The notes: generated by a model not told the origin, from the sequence alone. A stretch of 64,000 nucleotides of DNA from Ryuthela nishihirai (GCA_038380435.1 JAWZYU010000025.1:26326707-26390706), one strand, 5' to 3'; counted from the first letter of the stretch, positions 20,740 to 30,289 are shown. Program-made: numbers and translations.

Positions 20740-21480
20740 ACATTTCATTAGTAACCAACTAAAAAAGAGATTTCCAATTATCTCTCAAAACAAAACCGTT
20801 CCGTTTCTTACCTACCTTGGACTTAGGGTCAACTCATTGTTGTCAATGGAATTTTCAAGACTGCCACATTAAACGACTAAAATTTCAAATTTTTCGTATA
20901 ACTATATAGTTTGCAATATTCATTTTAGATTTTTGGGAATTTTCGATTTTTTACACCGTTAGAGGGCGCAATTATAGTTTTTGGAAAATTCGCAAAATGC
21001 AAATTGTAATATTTCATCAATACCTGTCCAACCCAAAAAGAATTTTTAATTTATCTCTAAAAACATACATTATCTAAAAACATACAAACATTTTTTGTTA
21101 AAACAAAAAAAATTTGCATCACCTCCCCCCCCCCCCTGGGTCTGAAGGGTGAAGTGCTTGTTGCCAATGGTAACTTCGTAACCTTCACATTTCAACATCA
21201 AAACTTTAAACTTCTAACATAATTACATCGTTTTGTAATATTCGTTTGATATTTTGCAAGTTTCAACTTTTTCCACCGTTAGAGGGCGCAGTTATAACTT
21301 TTGGGAGATTCGAAAAATGTAAATCGTAATATATCATTAATTCCTATCTAACAGAAAAAGAATTTTTTATTTATCTGTATAAACAAAAAGAGTTCGATGT
21401 CTACAGAGGGACAGAAAACACAGTGAAATTATATATTTTTTTAAAAAAAGTCCTAAAATTTACTTTTCCTTTTTTAGCCG
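20740..21480 (+). repeat. Satellite-like units, direct orientation
   Basis: Units start near 20752, 21024 and 21340 with the ACAGAAAAAGAATTTTTTATTTATC-type box (shown in part) and share CCGTTAGAGGGCGCA. The family is the same as at 13.6-14.5 kb. Confidence 0.7.
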
Positions 21481-22122
21481 TTTTCTAAAGTACTTCCAAT
21501 AATGAACAGTGAAATCTGTATCAAATATTACCCTGCCCTTTTTCGGAATCCATAAGTATTCGTGCAATACCAATCACCTATTGCACGATAAACAATCCGA
21601 GCGACGACAAAACATGGCATCCAATTTTGGGATGACCAACCTCTACCTATACAGGCCCTCTACGCAGTCCCTATTGGTGCTGCCATCTGTAGTCATTTGC
21701 ACAAAACAAGCAATTCAAAAGCTCTCAGGGCAAAATTTTTTTTATTCATATCAAATATGAATTCCGGCTCAGTTTTCGAAACTATTTCGCTAATTGTTGA
21801 ATATGGACACGAAGAAGAAAAAAATTGCTGCACAATCTGAAACTATAAACATGAAATTCATGCAGCTAACGTCTTCATATCATAAGCAATTTCGAATTTT
21901 AAAATCTAGTTCTTCGCAACTATTTTTATGATAAATATATGAACCATTGCATAATTTTGTCAGTCCATAAATTCATGATGATATGGTGGATGAGAGAAAC
22001 ACCCGTTTGTATCATCATCCTATTCGCAGAAAATTCGAAGTAGCGCACGGAAGAATTTTAGAATTACTTATTTTTTTGAGAATTTTCTGATAGTTTTTTG
22101 TTTGTTACAATTTACAACATAT
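21481..22122. other. Flank of the LTR element
   Basis: Mostly unrecognised. The segment 21925-22000 (ATAAATATATGAACCATTGC...) resembles 26565-26640 on the far side of the element. Without the insertion these would be two diverged copies about 385 bp apart. A weak + frame with AAAACATGGC context begins near 21612 without identifiable similarity. Confidence 0.4.
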
Positions 22123-22760
22123 TGTTACGACAGAAGAATCTGGCAACCGAAAGCAAAGTTTCAGCCAACGAATAAGAACTTTGGGAGAATTTGGAGAAGA
22201 AGAGTGGAGCGTTAACGGTCGTTGTGTTGTAACGGTCGTTGTGTTGTAACGGTCGAGGAGTTCGAAAATGGACGGTGAGCTGTTCTGAGACAGTGCGCGT
22301 AAGTATCAAGAAGTAACTTGATGTGTTGTGTATACGCGGAAGGATAAAAGTGGGATCTTTTATCGTTAAGTATCAAGAAGTAACTTGATGTGTTGTGTAT
22401 ACGCGGAAGTATAAAAGTGGGAACTTTTATGGCTAACTTCGAATGTCTACACGGATTGTCTTTTTGTTCGGCTAGTGTGTGAAAAGTTATTAGCACAGGA
22501 CGAGAATTGGTTTACGAGTGAAGATCGTCGGGTGACCTGGTAAATCAAGTAAAAGGTAGTATTTAGTAAAATACACAGAGCTGATGTTGTGTGCTCTACG
22601 CAGGAAGATTGATGATTTGTGCATGTTAGTAGTTGATTGGTTAATAAGATACTTCATCCATATTTCCTTTGTAACAATTTACTTTGTATTGAATTTGGTT
22701 TTGAAATATAGCTTTTAATACTCACGCTCAGTGGCTATCCATTTTTTGTGATCCGCAACA
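22123..22760 (+). repeat. 5' LTR
   Basis: It is bounded by TGTTACGAC and ATCCGCAACA. It contains a 17-bp repeat (AACGGTCGTTGTGTTGT, two copies plus a part) near 22214-22255 and a 67-bp tandem duplication (22301-22367 and 22368-22434). The second 67-bp copy has TATAAAAG (22410-22417), a likely TATA box. Duplicated U3-like segments are typical of LTR enhancers. Confidence 0.93.
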
Positions 22761-22762
22761 TT

Positions 22763-22780
22763 TGGTGTCAGAAGTGGGAT
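22763..22780 (+). other. Primer-binding site (tRNA-Leu)
   Basis: TGGTGTCAGAAGTGGGAT lies 2 bases after the LTR. It is complementary to the CCA-tailed 3' end of a tRNA-Leu. The genomic tRNA-Leu fragment at 134-148 carries the exact complement. Confidence 0.88.
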
Positions 22781-22791
22781 TAATTAATTGA

Positions 22792-24621
22792 ATGCCGTTA
22801 ACTAGAAGTATGGATGAATTAGTAAAGTTGATAAATAGCTTCAAAGCCGATATGACTGCGCTGATGACTGATAGGAAAACCATTATGACTACGCTGATGA
22901 ATGACATTAAAAGTCAAAATAATGATTTGAAAGCCGAAATAGCGACACAAAATAGTACATTAGATGAAATGATAGCCGAAATGGCCGCACGAAATAATGA
23001 GTTGAGGAATAAAAGAGGTGATCTGGCCGCACAAAATACTGAGATTAAAGGTGATATAGCTGCCCAAAGCGATAAAATAGGTGATTTGAAAGCCGAAATG
23101 GCCGCACAAAATAATGAGTTGAGAACGGAGATAGTTTCTCAAAAAGATGATTTGAAAGCCGAAATAGCCGCACAAAATACTGAGATGAGAACTGAAGTGG
23201 CTTCTCGAGTTGGTAAGATTATTGATCACTTCAAGGATCATAAAACCGAACTCAATAGACAATGCAATAGTTTAAATGTTGAATTTGTCAGTGAAAAAGA
23301 TGATCTTGATAGTGTTAAGTTAGATTGTAAACATGGAAAAGAGAAAGGCAACGCATATAAAAATGTGGATCTGCTACTGGAAATCAAGAATTGTAGAGAT
23401 AGCACAGATAATGCCTTTGACCACGCAACTACTGGTAATGCATGGCAGAGTGTCTATGTCGCTGGTGACATGTCTAGGAACTGTGAAGAACAATCACACA
23501 GATTAGAGAGCTGTGAGACTAAACAGTACGCTTTGCACTTCAAAATACCTAGGTATACAAGTCTGGCACGATCTGAAGAGAGATCCACACGAAAGGTATT
23601 CTATTCCTCGCCGTCAGCAAAATGCGTCATGGACAATTATCGCAAAGGCAGAGTAACGAGTGGTAATGAGGGGGAACGAAACAGAGTTTACGTTTCGCAG
23701 AGTGGTCCGAGTAAAGAAGAAGTGTCCATTCATCATAGATACAAAGTGCCCTTCGTCGTTACCGGGGAAGTCGGAGAGATTTTTCCGAAACACATAGCCA
23801 CACTCGAATCGTTTATAGAAAGTGGGGATTTAAGAAAGAAGAATTCCGAAGAATGGCTTAGAAGCGTAACAGGTGATGCTAGTAAAGGAGCTTCAGGCAG
23901 AGACAGTACTTCAAAGACTAACTTTCTGGATGAAACTAAGCCTCAGAGTTACGATCAGAGAGAAGTGAATCCCTCAGATAATTTCAACGTAGCCACGCTG
24001 AATTTCTTTTCTGAACAGTCAATGTGCAGATTTGGACATTATAACCATTTAGATTATAAGGATATAGAAAAGTTTTATCACGATTACAAGAGCTCTAAAG
24101 TGGACAATATCATGTTACAGAACTCGTCGCTGATCTCCAGAATGAACAATTTGGCAATCATGACTGATATTTCCCTGGCTAATTACAATGAGAGCTCCAA
24201 GAAAGTGAATTCGGAAGAAACAGCAAATATGACCTCCTCGGGTCATGTGTTTTGCTGGAGACCCGAGTGGCGCCATCGGATGGTAGATAAAAACAGCACA
24301 GGAGGTGTCGGCAACAAAGTGAGTCTTGTCTTGGCTCCTGCACTTGCTGCTTTAGGTCTCAAGGTCCCTATGATCTCCGGTCGTGCTCTCCAATTGACGG
24401 GAGATACTCTGGACAAATTGGAATCCATCCCTGGCTTCACAGTCGACTGCACTAAAGATAAAATCGAGCAGATGATGGAAGACGTCGGATGCTGCATCGT
24501 AGTACAGACAGAGGAGCTGGTGCCAACAGATAAGGAGATTTACCGCTGCAAGGATCTGACGGCTACCGTAGATAGCGTTCCTCTAAAGGAGATGCTCAAT
24601 TGTGTCCAAAAAGCTGGCTGA
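22792..24621 (+). CDS. ORF1: Gag-like coiled coil fused to thymidine phosphorylase part
   Basis: The ATG is 11 bases after the primer-binding site, the usual place for a Gag start in such elements. The frame codes 609 residues. Residues about 10-155 are a coiled coil of 11-residue repeats ([33 protein letters not shown]). Residues about 170-470 match nothing I recognise; ALHFKIPRY near residue 250 is weakly like the start of a Gag capsid region, and no CCHC zinc knuckle is visible. Residues about 474-600 are thymidine phosphorylase ([50 protein letters not shown]). The frame ends ten residues after the homology breaks. Whether the fusion is translated as one protein is unknown. Confidence 0.7.
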   Translation: MPLTRSMDELVKLINSFKADMTALMTDRKTIMTTLMNDIKSQNNDLKAEIATQNSTLDEMIAEMAARNNELRNKRGDLAAQNTEIKGDIAAQSDKIGDLKAEMAAQNNELRTEIVSQKDDLKAEIAAQNTEMRTEVASRVGKIIDHFKDHKTELNRQCNSLNVEFVSEKDDLDSVKLDCKHGKEKGNAYKNVDLLLEIKNCRDSTDNAFDHATTGNAWQSVYVAGDMSRNCEEQSHRLESCETKQYALHFKIPRYTSLARSEERSTRKVFYSSPSAKCVMDNYRKGRVTSGNEGERNRVYVSQSGPSKEEVSIHHRYKVPFVVTGEVGEIFPKHIATLESFIESGDLRKKNSEEWLRSVTGDASKGASGRDSTSKTNFLDETKPQSYDQREVNPSDNFNVATLNFFSEQSMCRFGHYNHLDYKDIEKFYHDYKSSKVDNIMLQNSSLISRMNNLAIMTDISLANYNESSKKVNSEETANMTSSGHVFCWRPEWRHRMVDKNSTGGVGNKVSLVLAPALAALGLKVPMISGRALQLTGDTLDKLESIPGFTVDCTKDKIEQMMEDVGCCIVVQTEELVPTDKEIYRCKDLTATVDSVPLKEMLNCVQKAG

Positions 24622-25310
24622 AGGAGTGTGCGCTTTGGTTTATGATGATGAATACGGAAAAGGAGCTATTGATCTCATCAGTACAGAAGATGTTGCTGTT
24701 GATTTAGTTAAGAAAATGGTTGCAGCATCACAAGCTCGTGGAATGAAGAGTTTGAGTTGTTCAGCTGTTATCAGCAACATGGATTCACCTCTTAAAAACT
24801 CTGTTGACAACTCTCTGGAAGTGATGGAAGCTGTTCAGTGTTTCCTTGGTAACGGATCCTTGGAACTGCAAGAGCTCGTCGAAGAGTTAGGAGGAGAACT
24901 TATGCGTTTGGTGAACATTGTGGATAATAGGGTAGATGAAGCATCACGTGTCTGCAAGGTTCTGCATAACGGCAATGCTTTGAACAAGTTTCGTAACATG
25001 TTAATAGAACAAGGAGTATCTGAAGATGTTGCAAGCTGGCTATGTGAAGGTAAAACAGAAAAAATATTGCTAGCAGCCCGACACATCACTGATTTCATTT
25101 ATACAGGAGAAACAGGTAAGGTTGTCGGATTAGAAGCTGCAGTTCTAGCAAGAGTATGGAAGGAGGAGATGGACCGAAGCGCTAAAAAGAATTATGGAGC
25201 TGATGTTATATTTGTGAAGCACCTTGGGGATCAAATTGAATCAGGTGAAATATGGCTGAAGGTTCATCACGACAGTTCTGAATTAAGTGAAAGTCAACTG
25301 ACAAAAGGGT
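24211..25310 (+). pseudogene. Captured thymidine phosphorylase, intronless, N-terminus missing, one frameshift
   Basis: Thymidine phosphorylase (pyrimidine-nucleoside phosphorylase family; thymidine + phosphate to thymine + deoxyribose-1-phosphate) is recognisable across two frames. Frame 1 holds [36 protein letters not shown] and TATVDSVPL. Frame 2 from about 24591 holds [40 protein letters not shown] and [13 protein letters not shown]. One extra base at about 24585-24590 separates them. The roughly 100 N-terminal residues of the family are absent. No intron is seen, so capture came from mRNA. Key sites are changed: the KHSTGG His is Asn, the signature TGGT is TGDT, the Arg before DVTATVDS is Lys, and the DVK-G loop is DDEYG. 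Enzyme activity is therefore doubtful. Confidence 0.88.
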
Positions 25311-25825
25311 CAGACTGGAGGATGAAACTCCTCCCTAGATTTTATGTCACTAATGACTTTCATTCCTTGTTACTGTTGATAGAAGTAAAAATCCAAAGAA
25401 GAAAACTTTCGACAAAGAAGAAAACTTTTTACAGGTTTTGCACGAAAACTCTTAGTCGATTCTTCTCCCTGCGGAGACATAAACGTGTTCACAAGGGCTA
25501 TAGGCCTTACACGTATTATATTTGTGGACGAGGCTTCAGTCAGAAAAGAAATCTACGTCATAATGAGATTCGCTTTCATTTTGACACAGACGTGGTATAT
25601 CGCATTCGTCGACGTCCAGCTACAAAGTGCAAGGTGGTTCACGTTAATCGTTTGGCTCCGTTTCATCGAAGAACTGAAGAAGCTTTGGAATCCAGAATTG
25701 TTCGGGACGAACAAGACCTAGGAAGGGGGCAGTGTTACGACAGAAGAATCTGGCAACCGAAAGCAAAGTTTCAGCCAACGAATAAGAACTTTGGGAGAAT
25801 TTGGAGAAGAAGAGTGGAGCGTTAA
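24591..25825 (+). CDS. ORF2: phosphorylase C-part, zinc-finger piece, integrase tail
   Basis: This is one open frame, +1 relative to ORF1, without its own ATG near the start (only a GTG at 24602). Order: thymidine phosphorylase to about 25310; a basic linker of about 40 residues, possibly former 3'UTR; a zinc-finger remnant (25433-25579); a Gypsy integrase C-terminal tail with [20 protein letters not shown] and RLAPFHRR (25580-25720). It then reads through the polypurine tract into the 3' LTR. Expression would need frameshifting from ORF1 or a separate transcript; no slippery site is evident. Confidence 0.6.
25433..25579 (+). pseudogene. Captured C2H2 zinc-finger fragment (about one and a half fingers)
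   Basis: The frame reads [19 protein letters not shown], then the linker KGYRPY (compare TGEKPY), then [17 protein letters not shown]. Both fingers are degenerate. The first cysteine of each is gone, and spacing before the last histidine of finger 2 is off. The unit is unmistakably from a Krueppel-type zinc-finger gene. It lies between phosphorylase and integrase tail, so it is a second transduced host sequence. Confidence 0.75.
25580..25720 (+). pseudogene. C-terminal tail of Gypsy integrase
   Basis: [19 protein letters not shown] followed by RLAPF is the usual end of Ty3/Gypsy Pol. It is all that remains of pol and explains why the 3' junction with the polypurine tract looks normal. Confidence 0.78.
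25720..25732 (+). other. Polypurine tract
   Basis: AGGAAGGGGGCAG directly precedes the 3' LTR and would prime plus-strand synthesis. Confidence 0.8.
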
Positions 25826-26370
25826 CGGTCGTTGTGTTGTAACGGTCGTTGTGTTGTAACGGTCGAGGAGTTCGAAAATGGACGGTGAGCTGTTCTGAGA
25901 CAGTGCGCGTAAGTATCAAGAAGTAACTTGATGTGTTGTGTATACGCGGAAGGATAAAAGTGGGATCTTTTATCGTTAAGTATCAAGAAGTAACTTGATG
26001 TGTTGTGTATACGCGGAAGTATAAAAGTGGGAACTTTTATGGCTAACTTCGAATGTCTACACGGACTGTCTTTTTGTTCGGCTAGTGTGTGAAAAGTTAT
26101 TAGCACAGGACGAGAATTGGTTTACGAGTGAAGATCTTCGGGTGACCTGGTAAATCAAGTAAAAGGTAGTATTTAGTAAAATACACAGAGCTGATGTTGT
26201 GTGCTCTACGCAGGAAGATTGATGATTTGTGCATGTTAGTAGTTGATTGGTTAATAAGATACTTCATCCATATTTCCTTTGTAACAATTTACTTTGTATT
26301 GAATTTGGTTTTGAAATATAGCTTTTAATACTCACGCTCAGTGGCTATCCATTTTTTGTGATCCGCAACA
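25733..26370 (+). repeat. 3' LTR
   Basis: Same length and internal repeats as the 5' LTR, offset exactly 3610 bases. Differences were seen only at 26066 and 26137. Confidence 0.93.
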
Positions 26371-26807
26371 ATATGTTAGTGGGAGGTGTGTATAATTTAT
26401 AGTGATAAATAACGATATTTTTATGTATAAATTAAAACAATTTACTATATTTTTTCCAATTTTTATGTCATTTTTTACAAATTATTATTTGTGATTTTTA
26501 TTTTGTTAGAGGCTACCTCGTTGATTAAAGGTAATATATATTTCGCGGTTGCGCTATTTTTGTGGTAAATATATGTACCATTGTATAATTTTGTTACTCT
26601 ATGAATCTATAATGATTTGCTGTTTAGGGAAAACACGGGCTTATAAAACAGTCATAAAAACAGCAACAATTCAATCCATATTTGCAGTAATGATTATTTA
26701 CGTCCCCGAATCTTTTCGACTGGATTATCATCATACTGAATGCTGTGAAAAGGAGAACTATTTTTGAGCTACAACTTTCCTTGGCAAAATGGCCAAAAGG
26801 AAGGAAG
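26371..26807. other. 3' flank of the LTR element
   Basis: AT-rich. 26565-26640 resembles 21925-22000. Nothing else recognised. Confidence 0.45.
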
Positions 26808-26882
26808 TTGGGTAGTGTTACCTCTGAGTGGCACTTTTTTTGCACACAATGGGCTAAATGGTCAGGTCACAAGGACCCAGTG
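26808..26882 (-). repeat. SINE-B 3' tail fragment
   Basis: TTACCTCTGAGTGGCAC and GGGCTAAATGGTCAGGTCAC are the reverse of the SINE-B tail. It is directly followed by SINE-A. Confidence 0.75.
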
Positions 26883-26889
26883 GTGAAAG

Positions 26890-27060
26890 TAGATCTAAGT
26901 GACCTGGGTTCGAGCCCCGGGTAAGGCATGGACGTATGTGTTGTTTTTCTGCTGAGGTCTTGCCATCCTCTCAGACCTTCTACTATGGCATATATACTGA
27001 CAGGCTCTTGTCAGACCTCTGTGGCAAGCAGCTGCTTGAGGGGGTATTTATTTTTTTATA
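26890..27060 (+). repeat. SINE-A, head truncated
   Basis: It begins at the end of the anticodon region (GATCTAAGTGACCTGGGTTC) and runs to the complete tail. Confidence 0.83.
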
Positions 27061-27309
27061 TATTTTTAAATTATTTTAGAATTTAATGCAATTTTTTAGA
27101 AAGAAAAATAAACATTCGAGTGATATTGTAATTATGATCACTCAACTTGTATAGTCTAAACTCAAATGCCAAATATAGCATTGTTTTATAATAGCATTTA
27201 TTGAAGATTCAGAGTGGCCTTTAGAATTTATAAAGTTTAGTCAATGATTATAAGAAGTACGGAAATTGCGCTTCTGTGATATCCCGACATACTATATAAA
27301 CAAAACTGT

Positions 27310-27590
27310 AGGGTTCGCGAATCAAAAATGCGGTAAGAAAAGCGCGACTTTTGCCAAAAAAAATGCGAGACGATTTTGCTAAGCACTCTTGAGTGCTAAG
27401 CGAAATCACCTAGCTTCCACTCTGGTCACGAGTACCAAAGGTTGGCCATACCTGCAGTATAAAAGATAAATTCTTCAGGCCATACCTGCATTTTACACGA
27501 AAGATATATTTGTTGGCACGTTTAATTTTGCATGCCCTTGTTTTCACCTTAATGAAAAATGCTTCGCGATTCAGCAACCCTAAAACCACA
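27310..27590. mobile_element. Candidate palindromic MITE
   Basis: The ends TAGGGTTCGCGAATC and GATTCAGCAACCCTA are imperfect inverted repeats (12 of 15). The interior has a palindrome, GATTTTGCTAAGCACTC / GAGTGCTAAGCGAAATC, at 27373-27408. No clean target duplication was found. The 250 bases before it (27061-27309) hold nothing recognised. Confidence 0.4.
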
Positions 27591-27646
27591 GAATTAAAAT
27601 ATTACGTTGACCAAGAGTTGGTCGTGCGTTAATACTTTTACCCTTT

Positions 27647-27855
27647 GGTTACCATTTCAGCCCGATATGGAAAAGACCACTGCATTCCAAAGCCTCATTA
27701 TCCGATGCTTGCTTCCTTTCTTCTTTAAGAAGAAGCTCTAATTGATCAGACTCAATGTCAGTCTTTTGATGGACCTGGAATTCTTTCTGTTCTCCCCTAG
27801 CCTTAATCCTCTCCGACAAATGAAAGCTTCCAAGAAAGGGAACATCAACTTAAAG
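27647..27855 (-). CDS. Candidate 3' terminal exon of an unknown gene
   Basis: On the - strand a frame runs about 68 codons without an ATG to a TAA at 27647-27649. It has coding-like, charged, helical sequence (FHLSERIKARGEQKEF, DQLELLLKEERKQASDNEAL) and ends GLFHIGLKW. In-frame stops precede it, but an AG at about 27856 (TTACTTTAAG) could be the splice acceptor. The composition is richer in GC than its flanks. I do not recognise the protein. It could be a real last exon or a fragment copied by a retroelement. Confidence 0.35.
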
Positions 27856-28197
27856 TAACTTCGCTTCCAGTTAATGCAAAACAGCTGGGCTTTGTTCAAT
27901 TCTACAGCCATTGTTCGTCAAGGAAAAACCAAAATCATGCTTTAGCATTATTTTTAATACAAAATTATTGTTTAGTGCAATTAAAAAGTCGATAATAATC
28001 TTTATCAGAAGTTGAAAATCAGTTTTTTTTTTGTTATTTGATTATTATGATTCTGACATTTCGGGATCCGAAACGGCTTGACGTGTCTAGTATGTATGCA
28101 AATACTATAACTTGCGACACCGAAGGTTAAATTCCAAGGGATGTATAAAGTGAAAAAGCACTAGTGAATTAAATTCTTAGTTGATTAATTTTTTTAC
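27856..28197. other. Spacer
   Basis: Nothing recognised. Confidence 0.4.
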
Positions 28198-28345
28198 ACC
28201 CCTCAAATAGCTGTTTTCTAACAGGTCTCATAAGAGCATGTCAATTTAAGATGTCAGAAGACCAGTTATGAAGACAAGATCTCAGCAGAAAGACGATGCG
28301 AGAAAGAAAATTCATAACTATAGGGTCCTGAACCCAGGTCCCATA
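28198..28345 (-). repeat. SINE-A, old diverged copy
   Basis: Reverse tail and body with many changes (CCTCAAATAGCTG, ACAGGTCTCATAAGAG, CTCAGCAGAAAGACGA, GAACCCAGGTCCC). Confidence 0.55.
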
Positions 28346-29576
28346 TATGGATGCTTGTGTTGTTTTTCTACTGAAGTCCCCCCTCCTATACTCACAAATA
28401 TTCTCTATGGTGATCCAGGTTCGAATCCTGTATTGGCATGGTTGTTTGTTCTCTGCTATTATTGTACAAAGAAGGCCTGTATAATCTAGAAGTAGCTTCA
28501 ACTGCCCTTCTGTGTTCTCTACGTAACTTATCAAGAAAAAAGAAAGTTATAAATATTTCGCGTACAGTTAGGGATGCCACCTTTCCGGTTTTTATCCGGA
28601 GACTCCACGTTTTGAAATCTATCTCATGACTCCGGTTATTGAAAGCAAATTTCTGTTTTCTGCAATTACGGTTTTGAAATGATCAAAGAGTTGCCGCCAT
28701 TTGTACTACCACGGCCGACGCAGGTTATGAAATGGGCAAAACCGTAGATTGTACACACGATTACCGGGTTCAATCAAGTTCAACTCGCTAAAATGCTAGA
28801 GAACCAAGCTCCAAAAATTAGCACTTCACTTAAAAACCAATGCTAAACACATTTTTAAAAAAATCTATTATAAAAGCCAAAACGAAAAAAGGCCCAATTC
28901 CTTTTTCTTTTCTTGTGAGTATGATGCGGAACACAGTAGAAAAACAATACAAGCGTCCAAGCATTATCCGGGGGGGGGGGGGGGGGTTGAACCCAGGGAT
29001 TGGGCCAAAACGAAAAAAGGCCCTATATTACAATTTAAAACAAGAATGAACAAAATTTGAATGAAAGCAGAATTATGCACGAAAACTGATTAAAATGTGA
29101 ATTGTGCAAATTTTTTGAATATATTCAGAAGCCGGAACGAAAAGTTTCTAAAAACGTTGTAAAGATAATTGAATGTATGAATCTAAAGAATAATATATAT
29201 TTTTTATTAATTAATAAAATTTTGAAACAAAAATAATGATTGCGTTGATTATTTTAAATAAATATATTGTTATTATTAGTTGTTTTTTTTTGGGGGGGGG
29301 GAGCGAGCGGAATTTACTTAAAGCCAACTTTATGATCTCTGGATATTTAAATCTCAGAAGGTGGCAGCTCTATTTATAGTGCTAATCGAAAATTATATTT
29401 AAGAAAAATAATGGCCAACTGTTATGGGACCCTCTCCCAAACTTCAAACTCATTAGTTAAATTTGGGGGAGTATGTGCCCCATCGCCCCCATTAAATTGC
29501 CTTCCGTTATGCTCAGAAATGTTAGGATTTTCAATTCAGCAATATATAAATTATTTACAAAAATATATTTATACCA
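28346..29576. other. Spacer with SINE-like scrap and long G runs
   Basis: 28345-28450 holds a SINE-A-like body and a tRNA-like CCAGGTTCGAATCCTG. A run of 17 G lies at 28970-28986 and one of 10 at 29292-29301. No gene recognised. Confidence 0.45.
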
Positions 29577-29727
29577 GAAGTCGCTGCTTGCCACAGAGGT
29601 CTAAAAAGCAACCTGTCAGTTTATATGAAATAGTAGAAGATTTGTGAGGATGGCGGGACCTCAGCATAAAAACAATACAAACACCCATGCCTTACCCGGG
29701 CTCGAACTCAGGTCCCTTAGATTAAAA
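29577..29727 (-). repeat. SINE-A, head truncated
   Basis: Reverse copy from GCTGCTTGCCACAGAGG to CCCGGGCTCGAACTCAGG; the A-box end is lost. Confidence 0.75.
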
Positions 29728-29845
29728 AGACGAAAATCAGAAAACCACAAATATTATCCTGCAAAGGATTACATTTCAACGTCTAAGTCAGTTCATATCG
29801 TTTCTTTGATTTGTCATCCCTTTTTCCCATTTCTGCTTCTGGTAG

Positions 29846-30071
29846 AGATTAAGACTGAACCCTGACAGCTACTGCGGATGCGCATTATCCGTGGATACTT
29901 AACGACTCCCCGAGGGACGGCTTTGGTTGGAATCGCCTTTGTCTGTTTAGGTCTGTTCTCTTTTCCCAGTCTGCTTTTACTAATTGCTCAAAGAGAGAAA
30001 GCACTACTTCAGATATTTGGATTAGCACTCCCTGTCGGTAGAAATGGAACCTCAAGCGCCTCAAGCAACAG
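29846..30071 (+). CDS. Candidate exon encoding a single-pass membrane protein start
   Basis: The ATG at 29878 opens 64 codons plus two bases before a strong donor, CAG|GTATGT (GT at 30072). A pyrimidine-rich stretch ending in GGTAG at 29841-29845 could be an acceptor, giving an exon of 226 bases. The protein starts MRIIRGYLTTPRGT, then has a hydrophobic segment of about 23 residues (ALVGIAFVCLGLFSFPSLLL), then a soluble stretch. A short basic tail before the membrane segment suits a type II signal anchor. No family recognised. The region is less AT-rich than its flanks. Confidence 0.4.
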
Positions 30072-30209
30072 GTATGTAAAGTGTTAAACTAGAGTAGTAT
30101 AATTAAAAAGCGAAGAATTTTTCTTAAAAGGAACGATTCGCTCTTTAAAAAATTAAATGCTCGGTTGAAACTGCATTAATCTGTAAAGAAAATCATTAAC
30201 GGAGCCACT

Positions 30210-30280
30210 ACTGAAAAATGTTTTACCGGTACGCTGTACCGGCAAATAATTTCTTGCCGGTACGGCGTACCGGCCTATTT
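30210..30280. repeat. Short inverted repeat of CCGGTACG motifs
   Basis: ACCGGTACGCTGTACCGGC and GCCGGTACGGCGTACCGGC lie close together and can form hairpins with each other or themselves. This is probably a MITE scrap. Confidence 0.5.
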
Positions 30281-30289
30281 TTACCGCTG

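Larger units (their letters stand above)
22123..26370 (+). mobile_element. Non-autonomous Gypsy-type LTR retrotransposon carrying host genes
   Basis: The element is 4248 bp: LTR (638) - internal (2972) - LTR (638). It starts TGTT and ends AACA, and the target duplication ATAT lies at 22119-22122 and 26371-26374. The LTRs differ at only two positions by my reading (22456/26066 and 22527/26137), so insertion is recent. The internal order is tRNA-Leu primer-binding site, a 609-codon frame with a hendecad coiled coil, thymidine phosphorylase sequence, a C2H2 zinc-finger remnant, the C-terminal tail of a Gypsy integrase, and a polypurine tract. Protease, reverse transcriptase, RNase H and the integrase core are absent, so it must move with enzymes supplied by another element. 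The 4-bp duplication, integrase tail and primer site fit the Ty3/Gypsy group; an Mdg3-like clade is plausible from the tRNA-Leu primer. Confidence 0.93.

Noticed and set aside
22112..22496. Minus-strand frames within the LTRs, repeated at 25644-26106
   Set aside because: They are antisense to the LTR and present identically in both; no support for coding.
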